Assembly (NCBI GenBank): GCA_029204225.1
Contig: MU831907.1
Coordinates: forward strand, 33,284-97,283
Length of the DNA stretch: 64,000 nt
Direction of reading: 5' to 3'
DNA from: Diphasiastrum complanatum
Lineage: Eukaryota > Streptophyta > Lycopodiopsida > Lycopodiales > Lycopodiaceae
Both the position numbers and the translations under genes were made by a program. Positions within the stretch are counted from its first letter, which is position 1, and each line of letters begins with the position of its first letter. Shown one piece after another: positions 24,305 to 36,420 of the stretch. The notes beneath the pieces were generated by a model, which was given only the letters and a program-made list of their open reading frames with translations, made no database searches and was not told where the DNA came from.

Positions 24305-24695
24305 TATAAAGACCACTAGGAAAAACCCCTACGATGAGGATAGGAAAACACAACAAAAGAGATTGTGGAGCAAAACCACCCAAGTCGTCGACGGGAAAAT
24401 CACTACCTCAATATATAGAGAGTAGGATCATGTGCATGAGCCCATTCAATCCCCATGTAGGTCAACTATAAATAGGTCACATCTCTTCATGCATTCCTCC
24501 TGCCTATATCCGTCACACGTATGTGCACTACTCCATATGTCTCAATTAGAGTGTCTGGGTCCTCTCAAGGACATTAGTCACCAACAGGCCTCGACGTGGA
24601 ATAAAATCTAGGCATGACCAATAATCTCGAATACTGGAGGGTCGATCTACCATATTAGAACTATTCCGTATCCTTTGCGAAATATGGCCGTTACA
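24305..24695 (-). repeat. Downstream (3') LTR of the chromovirus-like element
   Basis: About 391 bases matching 35715-36049 from the gaccactag end through catatgtctcaattagag. It starts with tgtaacgg on the minus strand after a polypurine tract. Its terminal CA has become TA. It lacks about 87 bases present in the other LTR at 35794-35880; the missing block is bounded by ccaa repeats, suggesting a microhomology deletion. A tatatag TATA-like box lies in the shared part. Confidence 0.88.
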
Positions 24696-27115
24696 TTCTT
24701 CCTCCCTTAAACAGGTTCTGTCCTCAAAACAGAAAAAAGAAACATGAATATATCCCTTAGGCTTTCAAATCTTACCCATGAATAAATACTCAAAGATGCA
24801 ACAATTTTTAAATTGCTTGCCTCTACTCATGAATACTAACTCAAATCCCAAAAAATACACTAAGTTATAAGTCTTCCAAATGGGTTTATTTCATCACCTT
24901 CATGTAATCCAAATTACATAAAACATTGGATGATTTTACTTTACTTCATAAATCAAATCCAAAAGCTGAAGAAATTCCAATCTCTTGTAAAAAATAATGT
25001 TTCTTGGTACAAATATTCTTAGAATATCCAAATATTCTTAAATACCACAATCAGTCGTCTAGAATCTCTAGGAGATCCATCAAGATAAAAACGACTTTAA
25101 CTCAGATCAAAGTACCCCAGATCTCTTAAGTTAAGAGCCCTATTCCTAACAACATATGCAAGGAAATATCATCCATTCAATCTTGATAGGCTTAACTACT
25201 CCTATTTAACTGAAGATTTAAGCTGAAAAACAATACCCAAGTATTTCTTGACTACAATTTATAAAGAAAGCAAATTCCTCATGAGTAACCAATTACTTGA
25301 TGAAAATGTCCGTGAGATCCATAAAATCTCAAGTATGTACTGGATTAAAGAAATTTAGAGTTCAACCAATAGATCTAAATCCTTGACTCACCCAATTGAT
25401 CAAGAATTACTCATTATCTAAAAAATCCTCACATTTTTTTATAGTCTTCTAATGACCTTTAGTATCACATTATGATCCGTCAATTATAAACATTTAGAAT
25501 CTTATGATTCGTCAATCATAATTTACATGATTCCAAAACTATAATTATTGAAAGATATTGGAGTATATGCATAACATACCACTCAGAAAAATAAGAACAA
25601 TTCTGAAATATTTTCCACAAGGAAAATTACTGGATTCCAAGAATATTCTTCCAACCCGATTCTTAACCAGAATATAAGTTCCAAATTCTACAATCAGCCA
25701 AGTAATTAAAGACCATTTCAACATTGATCTAAACGACGTAGCTTTATATAATCACCTAGAACAATATCTAGAGTTTACAAAGCTTTGCTGAATTCCAAAA
25801 ATTCCGTTACCATTAGGATCCGGTATCCAATTGAGCTCTCAGGAATACTATCACTAATGAATCAAGTCTATTCCTCAATTGAGAAATACTCACCCACGAA
25901 TTCAGTATCCTATGCACACAATTTTCTGATGAATCCAAATGACTCATAAATTATGTGTCTTACAAGCAATACACTCAAAACAAACAGTTTTTGGTGAACT
26001 CTCTTCACATTGTTAGTTTTATCAATTAACTTCCTCAGGAGTAAATCAACTACTCAAGTTAATTGCCCATGATTTAGAAAATCTTAAATGTCTAGCTGAA
26101 AAATTCAATTATACTAGTATAACACCACATTTAGATCCTTATCCAAATCATTTTTAATTTAACTTATAGCTCTAACAAAACAGAACTGTTAACTCTGCAA
26201 GTATCTGTTTCCACAATACTTAATCATATGTCTATGTTCAACAACTAGGTCAAGTGTACCAGATAACTTTAGTAACTAGGAATACATCGTATATCCAAAC
26301 AAGATTAATCGTGCATATATGAGACTAATCTCACTATGACATAGTACATAAACACACATGTCCTTATCTGGCAGATTCTTCCAAAATATGCATATGTTAC
26401 TCACATATCACACTAAGAATCTTGTAACTCAGCTACTAAAAAACCTCTATTTCTCATGGTAAATAACATATCTGGAAAATCTCTGAAGTGAATTTCCACA
26501 TCACAAGTTTTCCAACCATCATACTTTTACCAACAAATTTTTTCACCAGATAACCTACTTCAAATCTTAGAGTACAAACTAGGATTAGGTTGACTTATAC
26601 AAACATCTTTGGACATAAGGTTAAGATAAAAAATTTATTCCATCTGATCCAATCAGCGGAATCTTAAATTAATCTTTACCACCACTATCCATAATCATGA
26701 ATATCTCACAGTCCAAATCCCCCAAAACTCCTCTAGTTCCAGATTATTCAAAGCAATCACTAGAGATTTCCTCTATTCCCACTGTATAGTTCCACCATTG
26801 CACACATATTGGATTCCACAAAAGAAATCTATGCAAGTGGTTGATCCCATGAAAGACTTATTTCTATTATTTTCTTCTCCTCCTTTTAAAAGAAATTCCA
26901 TAATTTCAATTAAAAAGTTCTCAGGAGACAACGTATAAGATATCAAAGATTCGAAAAAGACAGTAATGGATATCCAATACTATTACAAACCGGACTTTTT
27001 CCTCAAAATCATAACATATCTTATCCCGAGTGATAGAAACATTACTCTCCATAATCAACTATCAAATAGAAATAATCATTTGAGCATAGGAAGTCTAATT
27101 TCACTTAATTAGCCA
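24696..27115 (-). other. Highly decayed interior of the chromovirus-like element
   Basis: AT-rich sequence with no open frame above 60 codons. Its position between the RT remnant and the 3' LTR predicts RNase H and integrase, but I could not read convincing motifs by eye. Confidence 0.45.
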
Positions 27116-27190
27116 ACTGATCCTTATCCACTGATAGGACCCACAGTACAGTAACACAGTGATTCTAACTTTAATTCTAACTCTCTCCCT
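27116..27190 (-). repeat. Truncated 3' LTR of the nested copia element
   Basis: About 70 bases from ggatccttatccactgatag to ttctaactc match the start of the LTR at 32540-32610. A polypurine tract (ctttaaggga on the minus strand) sits beside it. After gttggc the two sequences diverge completely, so roughly the last 200 bases of this LTR are missing. Confidence 0.85.
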
Positions 27191-27235
27191 TAAAGTAGAG
27201 TCACTTTTTATACAGTCATATACATAGCTTTAAAG

Positions 27236-27795
27236 TCAACAAAATTTAAGTACAGAAAGCTTTGATCTAAATTTATCAAACTTTTCTCCAGTAAGTGGCT
27301 TAGTGAAAATATCAGCTAGTTGTTCTTCTGTGCTACAATGAACAACATGAATTTCATGACTCAGCAGCCTCTCACGTATGAAGTGGTACTGAATCTCAAT
27401 GTGTTTAGTTCTCACATGGAACACTGGATTCTTTGCTAGCTGAATGCCACTCTGACTGTCGCTATGTAAAGTCGTAGGATTTTTCTGCTTCATGCCAATT
27501 TCTTCCAAGATTTGTCTCAACCATATAGCTTCTTGTGCAACACTACACATTGCATATATCCTGTGGTGGATCTACAATCATCATAGTCGCCTCCCCAGTC
27601 CGCATCCACATAGCCACACAACTCAGGTAAACCATCATGCTTCCTGTAAATCAAGCCATACTCTGAAGTGCCTTTCACATAACGCAAAATGCATTTAGCT
27701 GCTTTCCAATGTGTTTCCGTAGGTGCTACCATAAACTGACTTACAATGCCAACAACATAGCATATATCTGGTCTAGTCGTGGTAAGGTAAATCAA
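27236..27795 (-). pseudogene. Copia RNase H
   Basis: Two open frames cover the copia RNase H domain. The first (27795-27517) reads YLTTTRPDICYVVGIVSQFM and GYVDADWGGDYDDCRSTTGY, with the DADW catalytic Asp present. The second (27550-27236) reads AQEAIWLRQILEEIG, LHSDSQSGIQLAKNP, RTKHIEIQYHFIRE and EQLADIFTKPL. The expected stretch between STTGY and AQEA, with the SSTEAEY catalytic Glu, is deleted, so the domain is inactive. Confidence 0.93.
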
Positions 27796-27834
27796 GCTCC
27801 CTACTAACTGTCTATATAGCGTAGCATCAAATGA

Positions 27835-28884
27835 CTATGACTCATCAAGCTTAGAAAGCTTTTTACCTAGTTCAATAGGAGTGTTTACTGGTTTGCAATC
27901 CTGCAACCTAAACCTGTGCAACAACTCTTTGACATACTTCACATGTGTTAAAACCACTTCATGTCCTTTTTGCCACACTTCTTCTCCAAGGCAGTAATGC
28001 ATCAGGCTAAGATCTGTCATCTCAAATTGTTCCATGAGGTCTTTCTTGATCATGTCTATCATCTCTTGATTATTTCCCGTAATAATCAAGTCATCAACAT
28101 AAAGAGCAATCAAAGCAACCATACCATCAAAGCATAAGACATATAGCTTTGGATTAGAATGTGTTCTCACCATCCCCTTTGAACGAAAGTAGGCATCAGT
28201 CCTGCTATACCACGCACGTGGTGCTTGTTTAAGACCATAAAGCGCTTTCTTCAAGCGACATACTTTATTTTCCTGTCCTTTCGTTACAAAGCCTTCAGGT
28301 TGATCCATGAGCACTTCTTCTTCTAACTCACTATTTAGAAAAGCAGATTTCACATCCATCTCATGCAAAGGCCAACCAAAATGTGAAGCTAAAGCAATAA
28401 GTAGACGTAGAGTATTCCACTTACAAACCGGCGCAAAGGTCTCCTCATAATCGATGCCTTTATTTTGTGCGTACCCTTTGATCACCAATCTTGCTTTGTG
28501 CTTTGCTATACTTCCATCTGCATGGTACTTAGTCCTGTATACCCATTTGCAACCAATGGGTTTCTTGCCAACTAGTGGTTCTACTAAGTCCCATGTGCTA
28601 TGCTTAGCAATTGACTCCATCTCCTCTCCCATGGCCTTGACCCATATGTCATCATCCTTCGCTTCACCATAAGTCGGAGGTTCTTTGCTTTGAATAATGC
28701 TAGATAAGAGAGCATAATTTTCTTCATACCTTTCAGGTAGTATCTTCTCTCTTGTTGATCTTCGTAGCTCTCCCTGGTTAGATGATCCTGGAAAGTCATC
28801 TATGTCGCGGCTCTCCATCAATCTCTCAAACCACTTAGGGAGCTTTCTGCCAGGTGATCGGCTTCTTGGTGAAAATGTATCCAC
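27835..28884 (-). pseudogene. Copia reverse transcriptase (RVT_2)
   Basis: A 349-codon open frame encodes a nearly full copia reverse transcriptase: WDLVEPLVGKKPIGCKWVYR, KARLVIKGYAQNKGIDYEET, FAPV, LHEMDVKSAFLNSELEEEV, LKKALYGLKQAPRAWY and the catalytic ALYVDDLIITG. It overlaps the end of the protease-integrase frame in another register, so a frameshift separates them. A further stop at 27835 splits it from RNase H. This is the best-preserved reverse transcriptase of the copia type in the window and suggests the insertion is younger than its host element. Confidence 0.95.
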
Positions 28885-30302
28885 GGTACATCCTTCTCCT
28901 TGCGTTTGTCACTTGCAACTTCAATTCTTCTTGCACCAAAAGGTTTGTCCCTACCTCTACAACCTGTTTCTTGAGGTTGAGTAGTAGTATCTTGAGATGT
29001 ATCCTCATGTTCATCACTCGGAAGGTCAATGAATGGATCATCATCAGGTGGTATCCTCACTATACCATCTTTTCCACTGGATGTGTCTATCTTCTCAGCA
29101 TCCTTGTCTTCATACATCTTGGTATCATCAAAGATAACATCACAGCTTACATGGATTTTGCATGCTTCTGACCAAAAATCTTTTGGTAGTTTCATCTCAA
29201 CTAGCATAGATCTGGCACTTTTCACAATCGTACGATTGTTGCGCTCAGCTACACCATTGAGAGCAAGAGTATAAGCTTGTGTAAATTGTCTTTTAATCCC
29301 ACATTGATCACAAAGATCATTGAAGTTATTAGACTTGTACTTGCCTCCACTATTTGATCTTAGGACTTTGATCTTCCTACATGTCTGATCTTTTATCAAT
29401 GCTTTGAAGCTCTTGAAGTTGTCAAATGCATCTGATTTCTTCTTCAAGAAGTAGATCCACGTCTTGCGTGACATATCGTCAATAAAGGTCATGAAATAGA
29501 AGGCTTTACCTAAGGACATGGTCCTCATAGGCCCGCATAAATTTGTGTGGATTAAATCCAGGATGTTCTTTGCTCTTGCAACACCACCTTTATTGAACTT
29601 CTCTCGATGTTGCTTCCCATATACACAAGATTCGCACATCAATTTCAAGTGATCTTCTATGGTAGGCAATCCTGTTACAATCTCCAATCTTCTCATCAAA
29701 TTGAGGCTTCCCAAGTTCAAGTGACCAAGGCTCTTGTGCCACAACTCAGTTTGCGAAGGAATGGACGATACAAGTCCATGTTGCCCCTTGATTGTAGCAT
29801 TCAACCTGTACAATTTTGTATTGGGCTCTCTTACTCCATCCGCAATAACTTTGAACTTTTGGTTCACATCCTTCACAAAGCAATGATCATGGGCGAATTC
29901 TACTTTCAACTTTTGATTAGTAATGACTCCAACAGAAAGTAGATTTTTCTTCAAACCTGGTACGTAAAGTACCTCCCTGATCATCCTGCTTTTGCCATCA
30001 AGTAGTTGGATTGAAATTGTGCCTATCCCCTTGATCATGCACACCTCACCATTTGCTTGTGAAACAAATTTTCCATTATCCAACAGTTTCAAGCTACTGA
30101 ACCAATTCTTGTTACCTGTCATGTGTCTTGTGGCTCCCGAGTCAATATACCACGCTTGATCATCTTGATTAGATGACAATGCAGATATGAAGATACTAGA
30201 GTCTTCAATCTCACTCTCATCAACAAGGTTACCTGTTTTCTTTGGTTTCCCCTTGTCCCAAGAATTTGCGACATTCACTCTTCCAATGGCCCTTTTTACC
30301 AC
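28818..30302 (-). pseudogene. Copia protease and integrase
   Basis: A 494-codon open frame carries the aspartic protease (WYIDSGATRHMTG, catalytic DSGA), the GAG-pre-integrase zinc region (LWHKSLGHLN .. CESCVYGKQH) and the integrase core. Two of the three acidic catalytic sites are altered: HTNLCGP has Asn for the first Asp, and LRSNSGGKY has Asn for the second Asp. The catalytic Glu in NGVAERNNRT is kept. After FWSEACKI the frame jumps to HVSCDVIFDDTKM, so about 95 residues of the integrase C-terminal part are deleted in frame. Integrase is therefore certainly inactive despite the long open frame. Confidence 0.95.
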
Positions 30303-31025
30303 AATGGAAGCACTTGCCTTTCTTCTTGGTCTTACTTTCCCTCATCCTCCTAAGTCTTGGCAAATTGCTGTGTAGACTTCTTCTTTCCTTTGCCCTTGTC
30401 TTGTTTTTGCGTGTCACAAATGCCTGATCATCAGTATTTTGACGTCTAGCTTTCACCATTTCTCGTCGTTGCTCTTCCTGCATCAAGATTCTTGTGAGCT
30501 CACCAAAGGTTGGCAATCTTTCTCTTGATGCTATTCCACTCACAAACATCTGATAGGGTTCTGCACTGGTGCACAATGCATTGTGCACCAGCTCCACATC
30601 GCGTATGCACTCACCAATAGAATCCAATTCATCCCTCATTGTCTTGATTCTGGTCATGTACGTCTGAATGTGCTCTCCTTGTTCCATTCGGGCACTATTC
30701 AGCTTTGACTTCAAAAACATGATTCTTGACGGAGTTGACATCTCAAACTGCTCCTTTAGCACATCCCATGCCTGTCTGGGTGTAACAGCATCACAAATGT
30801 GGGTAATGATGTGATCCTTCACTGACAAGTTAATGAAGGTCAAAGCTTTCCTCATCTTTTTGTCGAACACTTTGATATCCGCTTCATTCGGCGGCCTTCT
30901 CTCATCACCTGTGATGACTTCCCAACGTCTTTCTCCATCAGTATATTTTTCATTTTGAATTTTCACACTGCATAGTTGGAAATCCCATCCAATTTGCTAC
31001 TTTCACTCAAAATGGACTCTCCCAT
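30229..31025 (-). pseudogene. Copia gag with CCHC zinc knuckle
   Basis: The 245-codon frame at 30966-30229 encodes the gag core (FLKSKLNSARMEQGEHIQTY, IKTMRDELDSIGE) and a CCHC knuckle (CFHCGKKGHWKSEC). The natural start is probably ATG at 31025, which opens with MGESILSESSKLDGISNYAV and meets a TGA where gag proteins have Trp. A frameshift then joins the long frame. Its 3' end overlaps the protease-integrase frame by about 74 bases in a different register. Confidence 0.92.
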
Positions 31026-32320
31026 GTTTGTCATCACATAACTGCTTGAAACTTATGTCGTAGGCTAAAAATAGTATGTCGAGGCCAGTGATGTCAGAAG
31101 TTGAAAATAATGACCTGCACTTTTTTCCTTACCAGGCCACTCGCCACTTTTCCACCAATTTGAAAGCCAAATCGGCATTGCCTTCCCAAAAGCACTCAGT
31201 CGTCAACTCCCAACAACGTGCCCAGTGGAATGGTGAAATCACTTTTGGTGCACTCCAAACACTTTCTCCACTGCAATCACTCTGTTTTGTTGTACCTTAC
31301 TTGCAGGTACAGTCTGGGTGCCCTTCGTTTGGAGGTTATAGCCTTTCGTTTGTGTCAAAACGGGCAAAGGACCCAAAAATAGGGATTTCTCTAGTTTTTG
31401 AACTATTTCTTCACCTTGAAGAAACTTCACTCTTCACTTGTGAAGGAACCCAACTCAGCTTTTAGTATGAAAATTTTTAATGAAGTTGAAGGCCAGAATG
31501 CACTTCACTTCTTCAGGGCCCTATTCAAAGCTCATCCAATGGCTGAACCAAATCTTGTGGTCCAAATTTCTTTCCCATCACAGGTTTTGGACCATCGATT
31601 CATTTGACACCTCACCCAAAGGTCCAAACTGCATCTGGGCATTGAACCATGCTCCTACAGTCGCTATGGTCTTCAAGACACTATGCTGACTATTGCGTTG
31701 GGCGCGCGAACAGCCCGCGACCTCCTTGCCTGCGGCCGCACCTCCCTTCTCTGAAAAATGTCAGATCAAACTCTCTTGTGGATCGTTTTGAGCACAATCT
31801 GAGGCCTGGAGCAGGGTCGTCCTACTGAATCCAAGACTGTAGAGTGTTCAGTCAAGAAATTCTGTGGAGAAATGGTGATTTTAGCTCAACTTGACAAAGT
31901 GGCTTTTTTCACCTTTTTACCGCAAATATGCTAGGTTAACTGTCTAGAGACAAATCTCTGACATAAACCTCAGAATCTCTCCATGGCTGGTTAACAATGT
32001 GATTAGCTTCCTTCTTGTCCTTACGACATCCAAAACGGTGCGCAAACAACGAAGAAATCACCAGTTATGTATAAAAACCATCCCGATTTCAATTTTCAAC
32101 TGGCTTCGAAATTGTCAATTTTTCACCAAATTTTTCCCTGTCTGATGTTATGCACAGGCTAATAATCCCTCTGCTGAGCTTAGCAAGCCTCTATAAATTA
32201 GAAACCGTGCACCAAGGCTTCTCTTTCCGTCTTCAACCCGCCGTAAACCCCGAACTCTCAGAAGACAGTTCTTTCGAAGCTCTCTTCAATGGCAACACTG
32301 TACCGTGTACACTCCCTGTA
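31026..32320 (-). other. 1.3-kb untranslated leader of the copia element
   Basis: Between the primer site and gag there are about 1300 bases without a minus-strand open frame of note. Open frames on the plus strand here (31076-31689) are antisense and match no family. The leader is long for a copia element and could hold packaging signals. Confidence 0.6.
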
Positions 32321-32335
32321 CGGCTCTGATACCAA
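32321..32335 (-). other. Primer-binding site of the copia element
   Basis: Minus-strand ttggtatcagagccg is complementary to the 3' end of plant initiator-Met tRNA and adjoins the LTR end directly. Confidence 0.92.
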
Positions 32336-32336
32336 C

Positions 32337-32621
32337 TTAGAATTTGCTTTGCACAGGAACACAGATCATGCCACAGAGTAACACAGACAGAAAACACTCT
32401 CCTCAGCAAGCTCACATAGCAACTGTATTTCTCAAAATGAAATCACACTGTACATATAGTTGTTCACTCAGGCAACTCATGCATGACCCAGGTTGTCGTT
32501 GGCGGGACGCTTGTCCCGTCAACTTGCCTCGTGGCGAGGCCAACTGATCCTTATCCACTGATAGGACCCACAGTACAGTAACATAGTGATTCTAACTTTA
32601 ATTCTAACTCCCATACCAACA
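32337..32621 (-). repeat. 5' LTR of the nested copia element
   Basis: About 285 bases starting with tgttggtatggg on the minus strand and ending in attctaag at the primer site. The first ~70 bases match the fragment at 27116-27190. The 3' terminus lacks the usual CA. Confidence 0.85.
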
Positions 32622-32639
32622 GTTTTCTCTCCAAAAAAA

Positions 32640-33200
32640 TTCTTTGCTTTTAGATTTGATCAACAAAAAATCAAAAAGATTATCTGACCATCCTATAGCC
32701 AAATATAGGATCCGATCTTCAATCATTTCCAAAAAATACTTTCTACCATTGAATTCTCCATTTCCTTAAGCTTTTCACTATAGACGACAATATCATCTAA
32801 GAATACCACTAGGCATTGACCCTGATATGGATGAGAAACCTCTTTCATAAACAGTTGAAATAGCCCAAGTGCATTCATTAGAAACCAAAAGGAAAAAATT
32901 CAAAATAACTGAAGTACAACCAATACATATCCAATATCTATATTTGAAATGGTAGAAGAAATTTAGTTCTTTCAAGAAGATCATTAACCGCATTCTCCGA
33001 TAATCTAGAGATCTTAAAAACTCCATCTGGATTTCCTATACCAGATATATCTATTGACAAAATTGTGATTAAACAAGAATCTGCACATGGTTTTACCGTC
33101 ATATAAAACAACCCATCTGGCTGGTACTATACTCCCGAATTCCTACCATCTGAGAGTTCCAACTCTTAGGAATAAGGCTCTTTACAGTACAAATGTGGAC
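32640..33200 (-). pseudogene. Reverse transcriptase remnant of the outer chromovirus-like element
   Basis: Minus-strand translation gives NALGLFQLFMKEVSHPYQGQ followed by CLVVFLDDIVVYSEK, which is the gypsy RT catalytic block (NAPATFQxLMN .. [12 protein letters not shown]) with the FLDD motif preserved. Further upstream, near 33100, degraded pieces of the VKKKDG and VDYRALN regions are faintly visible. Stops and frameshifts are frequent. It lies directly to the right of the copia LTR, as expected if the copia jumped into this pol gene. Confidence 0.75.
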
Positions 33201-35700
33201 CCAGTGTCATTCTCTTCCATGTCACAATTTCTAATAACAAATAGGGTCTCATGATCCTATAGATATTCAAAAATAAATTTAACTTAATGAATTCAATAAA
33301 CCGGTGCTATGCAATTTTCTTACAGAGATTATTTACCAATCCAAATTACATAACACAATCACATTTATCTACACAAGCATCTCATTTTCTTCGTCCCTTA
33401 GATTTGTTTTTGGTCACCCAAAAATTTCACCAGCAAAGGCACCGAAAACTCCTTTGACACTAGTAATTGCTAGGTTACCACCCTTTTGACTACACTAGCT
33501 TAAGTATTACTTCGTTAAAGTTGCGTGAACCTAATGGAAAATCCATAACTTTTGGATCCGGGTATTCGTTTACGATATTCAATACACTTATTTTTAATTG
33601 AAGATAGAGCTACCACCAAATATTATGTCCTTTATTCCATTTATTCACTTTAACAAGTATCTCAAAAGCTTAAGTTTGTCCAATCCTAAAGATCAAAATC
33701 ATTTAGGATGAACCTATCGGTTTAACACCGAAGTCGAAAAGGAAGAACCAAAAATACCATTTAACTCAATTTACTGGGAGTAATGGCAACTCCAAAGTTA
33801 AATCGTTAGCTAGTACAATACCAAGAAATCAAATTCCCACTTACAAGGCACTTGCCTGGAGAAAATTACCATGAAGAATCAGTACTTTATTGACGATCCT
33901 AAATCCATGAACAATCACATAGACATTATAGTTAGGATAATAAAGTTATTCCTCAAATATTCTCTTGGTCACGGTTGGGAGAATAGGTAATTCCATTCTC
34001 AACTACCGATTTAGTTAGATTTTTTTGAAATCTACAATCTAAATCAATACAAAGTTTCACTTTTGGTTACCCCTGATTAGGCTTAGCCATTTTTCCATGC
34101 GATTAAAAGAAGAGAAATCTAGAGTAGCAAGTGAATAAATATCCATTCTCATCCAAAAAGCTTCTCACGCATGCAAACCAAGACAAGGCCCAACCAAAAT
34201 CAAAAAGGCTATCAAAGTTACCATAAGGTTTTTTTTTTTTTTAAATAAACCCCAAATCAATTTTAGAATAAAAAAACTCTAGCACAAAGTGAAGGCCTAG
34301 ACCCCCATTCAAAAACCCTAAAAGGTTTTGCAAAAACAAAGAGGAGGCCAGCACGCTTCCACAACTGCCACCATCACAGCATTCAGAGAGGCAGCCAGCC
34401 GTTTACATCGCGAGAGAGACTTCAAGCACGGCCAGGTTTGAATCATGCCCATTCATGATCCATTGGCAGGTTTCAACCACTCTTCAATGCTATCTCAATC
34501 AGCGAACTGCTACCATCAAGCTAAGCCTCTGGGTCTGAGATCGATCTAATGAATACAAATCTCAATCCATGCACTTCCCACATTCAATTTATGAATCTTC
34601 TTACACTGTCCTTACCCTCTCCAAGAAACAGGTGAAAGTTGCATGATTATTCTACCGAAATAATCTAACAGATGCATGTTCTGCCCGCAATCCACAATGG
34701 GAAAGGTTCCACAGATCACGAAGACTTAAAACTATAGGAAAGACAAGCAACAGTCTCAAACATCATCAATACCAGCCAGCATTCGGGAGACAAAGACATA
34801 GCCACAGTTTGCCTACTGCCTTTTAAATCTGACTTACAAGCAGAGCAAAGCCTGACAACTTCATAGCTCCTGGTTTTCTCTGTCTGCATCTACTATGCAA
34901 AACAAAAAAATGAGAATACCACTTCAGTGCTAGAACTCGCTGTCTCATGGCTTTCAATAGCAATCCAAGGCTTGAAATCTCAAAAACGAGTTTGAGAATA
35001 GGCCTAAATGCTAGCTCATGGTTCACTAACCAGAGTTATATCTTTCATGCTTCCACCTCTGATTCACAGGCTCAATACAAAAGCAAGAAAGGTAAAATTA
35101 TTCCACGAGAATCAGATTGTATGTATCCACTATTTCAATATTTATCTGCTATAGTTAGAGAATCAACAATTTACAATATCCATTCAATGTTTTCAGTTTC
35201 CAGTTTGCATGAATCACAAGAGGATTAGTATAAAAAAAAACCTTAAATCCTCACATGCAAACCATAATTCCAAGATTTTCCGCAATTCAAACTGGATAAA
35301 TCGATTTCTCGTCAATTTATCAACAAACATCCTGCTACTAAATTTGAATCAAACTGTCCAAAACATTATGGATTTTTGCAAATTATTCATCCAAAAGAAC
35401 AGATTTAAGCAAGAAAGTAGATATACTCATGCAGATCATTCTACTTCAAATGCAAACTTTCTCAAGGCTTCAGAAAAATAAGAATGAATTCTTCACTAAT
35501 CCACAACATCTCTAATAAAATCAAACAAGAAAAAGAGCACTCTACCACAGTTTGAAGAGCACGCCTCACACATGAATAGTGAATCCAAACCCAATTTCCC
35601 TTGAAAAAACAGTACTGCAATCGGGATGTGAATCCAAGTGCATTCCAATTTCAATTTGATGTAGAACTTGTCTCCTTCCCATCCAAGACCGCATCTTAGC
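33201..35700 (-). other. Remaining interior and leader of the chromovirus-like element
   Basis: No clear protease or gag could be read. A poly-T/A run lies at 34230-34244. The part next to the primer site (34.3-35.7 kb) is probably untranslated leader. Confidence 0.4.
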
Positions 35701-35714
35701 CGCTCTGATACCAA
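35701..35714 (-). other. Primer-binding site of the chromovirus-like element
   Basis: Minus-strand ttggtatcagagcg directly follows the LTR terminus ttaca, matching initiator-Met tRNA. Confidence 0.92.
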
Positions 35715-36049
35715 TGTAAAGACCACTAGGGAAAACCCCTAAGATGAGGATAAGAAGACACAACAAAAGAGACTGTAGAGCAAAACCACCCAACCAATCC
35801 TAGATTCCTCCTGGATCTAGCCCCTTAGCTATGCCATGTGATAGCAAGAGGAGAAGAGCTCTACAAGTAACCTAGACCAAAGTCGTCGACGGAAGAATCA
35901 CTACCTTAATATATAGAGAGTAGGATCCTGTGCATGAGCCCATGCAATCCCCATGCATGTCAACTATAAATAGGTCACAGCTTTTCATGCATTCCTCCTA
36001 CCTATATCCGTCACACATACATGCACTACTCCATATGTCTCAATTAGAG
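35715..36049 (-). repeat. Upstream (5') LTR of the chromovirus-like element, outer end missing
   Basis: It matches 24305-24695 apart from an extra ~87 bases at 35794-35880 and stops at caattagag, where the other LTR continues for about 95 more bases to tgtaacgg. The outer end was lost by deletion, which also removed any target duplication. Confidence 0.88.
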
Positions 36050-36135
36050 AACTTGCTTAAATGCTTCTCTAATAAGTTTACAAATTGTATCATTTGCTTT
36101 CCTACTTATCCCGGCAAAATCTGCGGTACTATGAT
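36050..36135 (-). pseudogene. Second half of an exon split by the 12.8-kb hAT
   Basis: On the minus strand these bases are open from the hAT target duplication onward: TADFAGISRK .. CKLIREAFKQV. The reading frame continues from the exon half at 48996-48929 when the transposon and one copy of ACTATGAT are discounted. The left limit is the truncated LTR at 36049. Confidence 0.6.
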
Positions 36136-36149
36136 GGTACCGCGGTACC
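36136..36149. repeat. Left-end palindrome of the hAT
   Basis: GGTACCGCGGTACC is a perfect 14-bp palindrome at the terminus, beside the target duplication. It probably belongs to the transposase-binding sites. Confidence 0.8.
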
Positions 36150-36420
36150 ACAATATAATAATATTTTTTTAAAAAAAAACTGACCTAAACCTACCCGCCC
36201 CCCTCGCATTTCCTCTGAAATTGTTTTGCGCCCTCCTCCGCCCTGCCATCGTTGTTGTTTTTGCCTACCTACCTTCTGATTCCTTGCGTCGCCCTTCGCC
36301 CACGCAACGCCTTGCCTTGCATCTGACTTGCTTCGCCCTGCCTTTGCCCATTTTCAGCGTCTCTCCAACAGTGAACCCTGCTGTTTTTTTTCTAGCAATC
36401 CATCCCTCATTTCATCTGCA

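Larger units (their letters stand above)
24305..36049 (-). mobile_element. Minus-strand Ty3/gypsy chromovirus-like element, split by a nested copia
   Basis: The element is bounded by related LTRs at 24305-24695 and 35715-36049 and has an initiator-Met-type primer site next to the upstream LTR. A polypurine tract (taagggaggaag) followed by tgtaacggcc, a common chromovirus LTR start, precedes the downstream LTR. Between them lies a nested copia element at 27116-32621. The element's own coding capacity is nearly gone; the best relic is reverse transcriptase at 32640-33200. The upstream LTR lacks its outer ~95 bases, so no target duplication can be read. It appears to have landed in the exon-bearing minus-strand gene. 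Confidence 0.75.

Noticed and set aside
31076-31689. Plus-strand ORFs antisense to the copia leader
   Set aside because: No known domain, and the element's transcription is on the minus strand.
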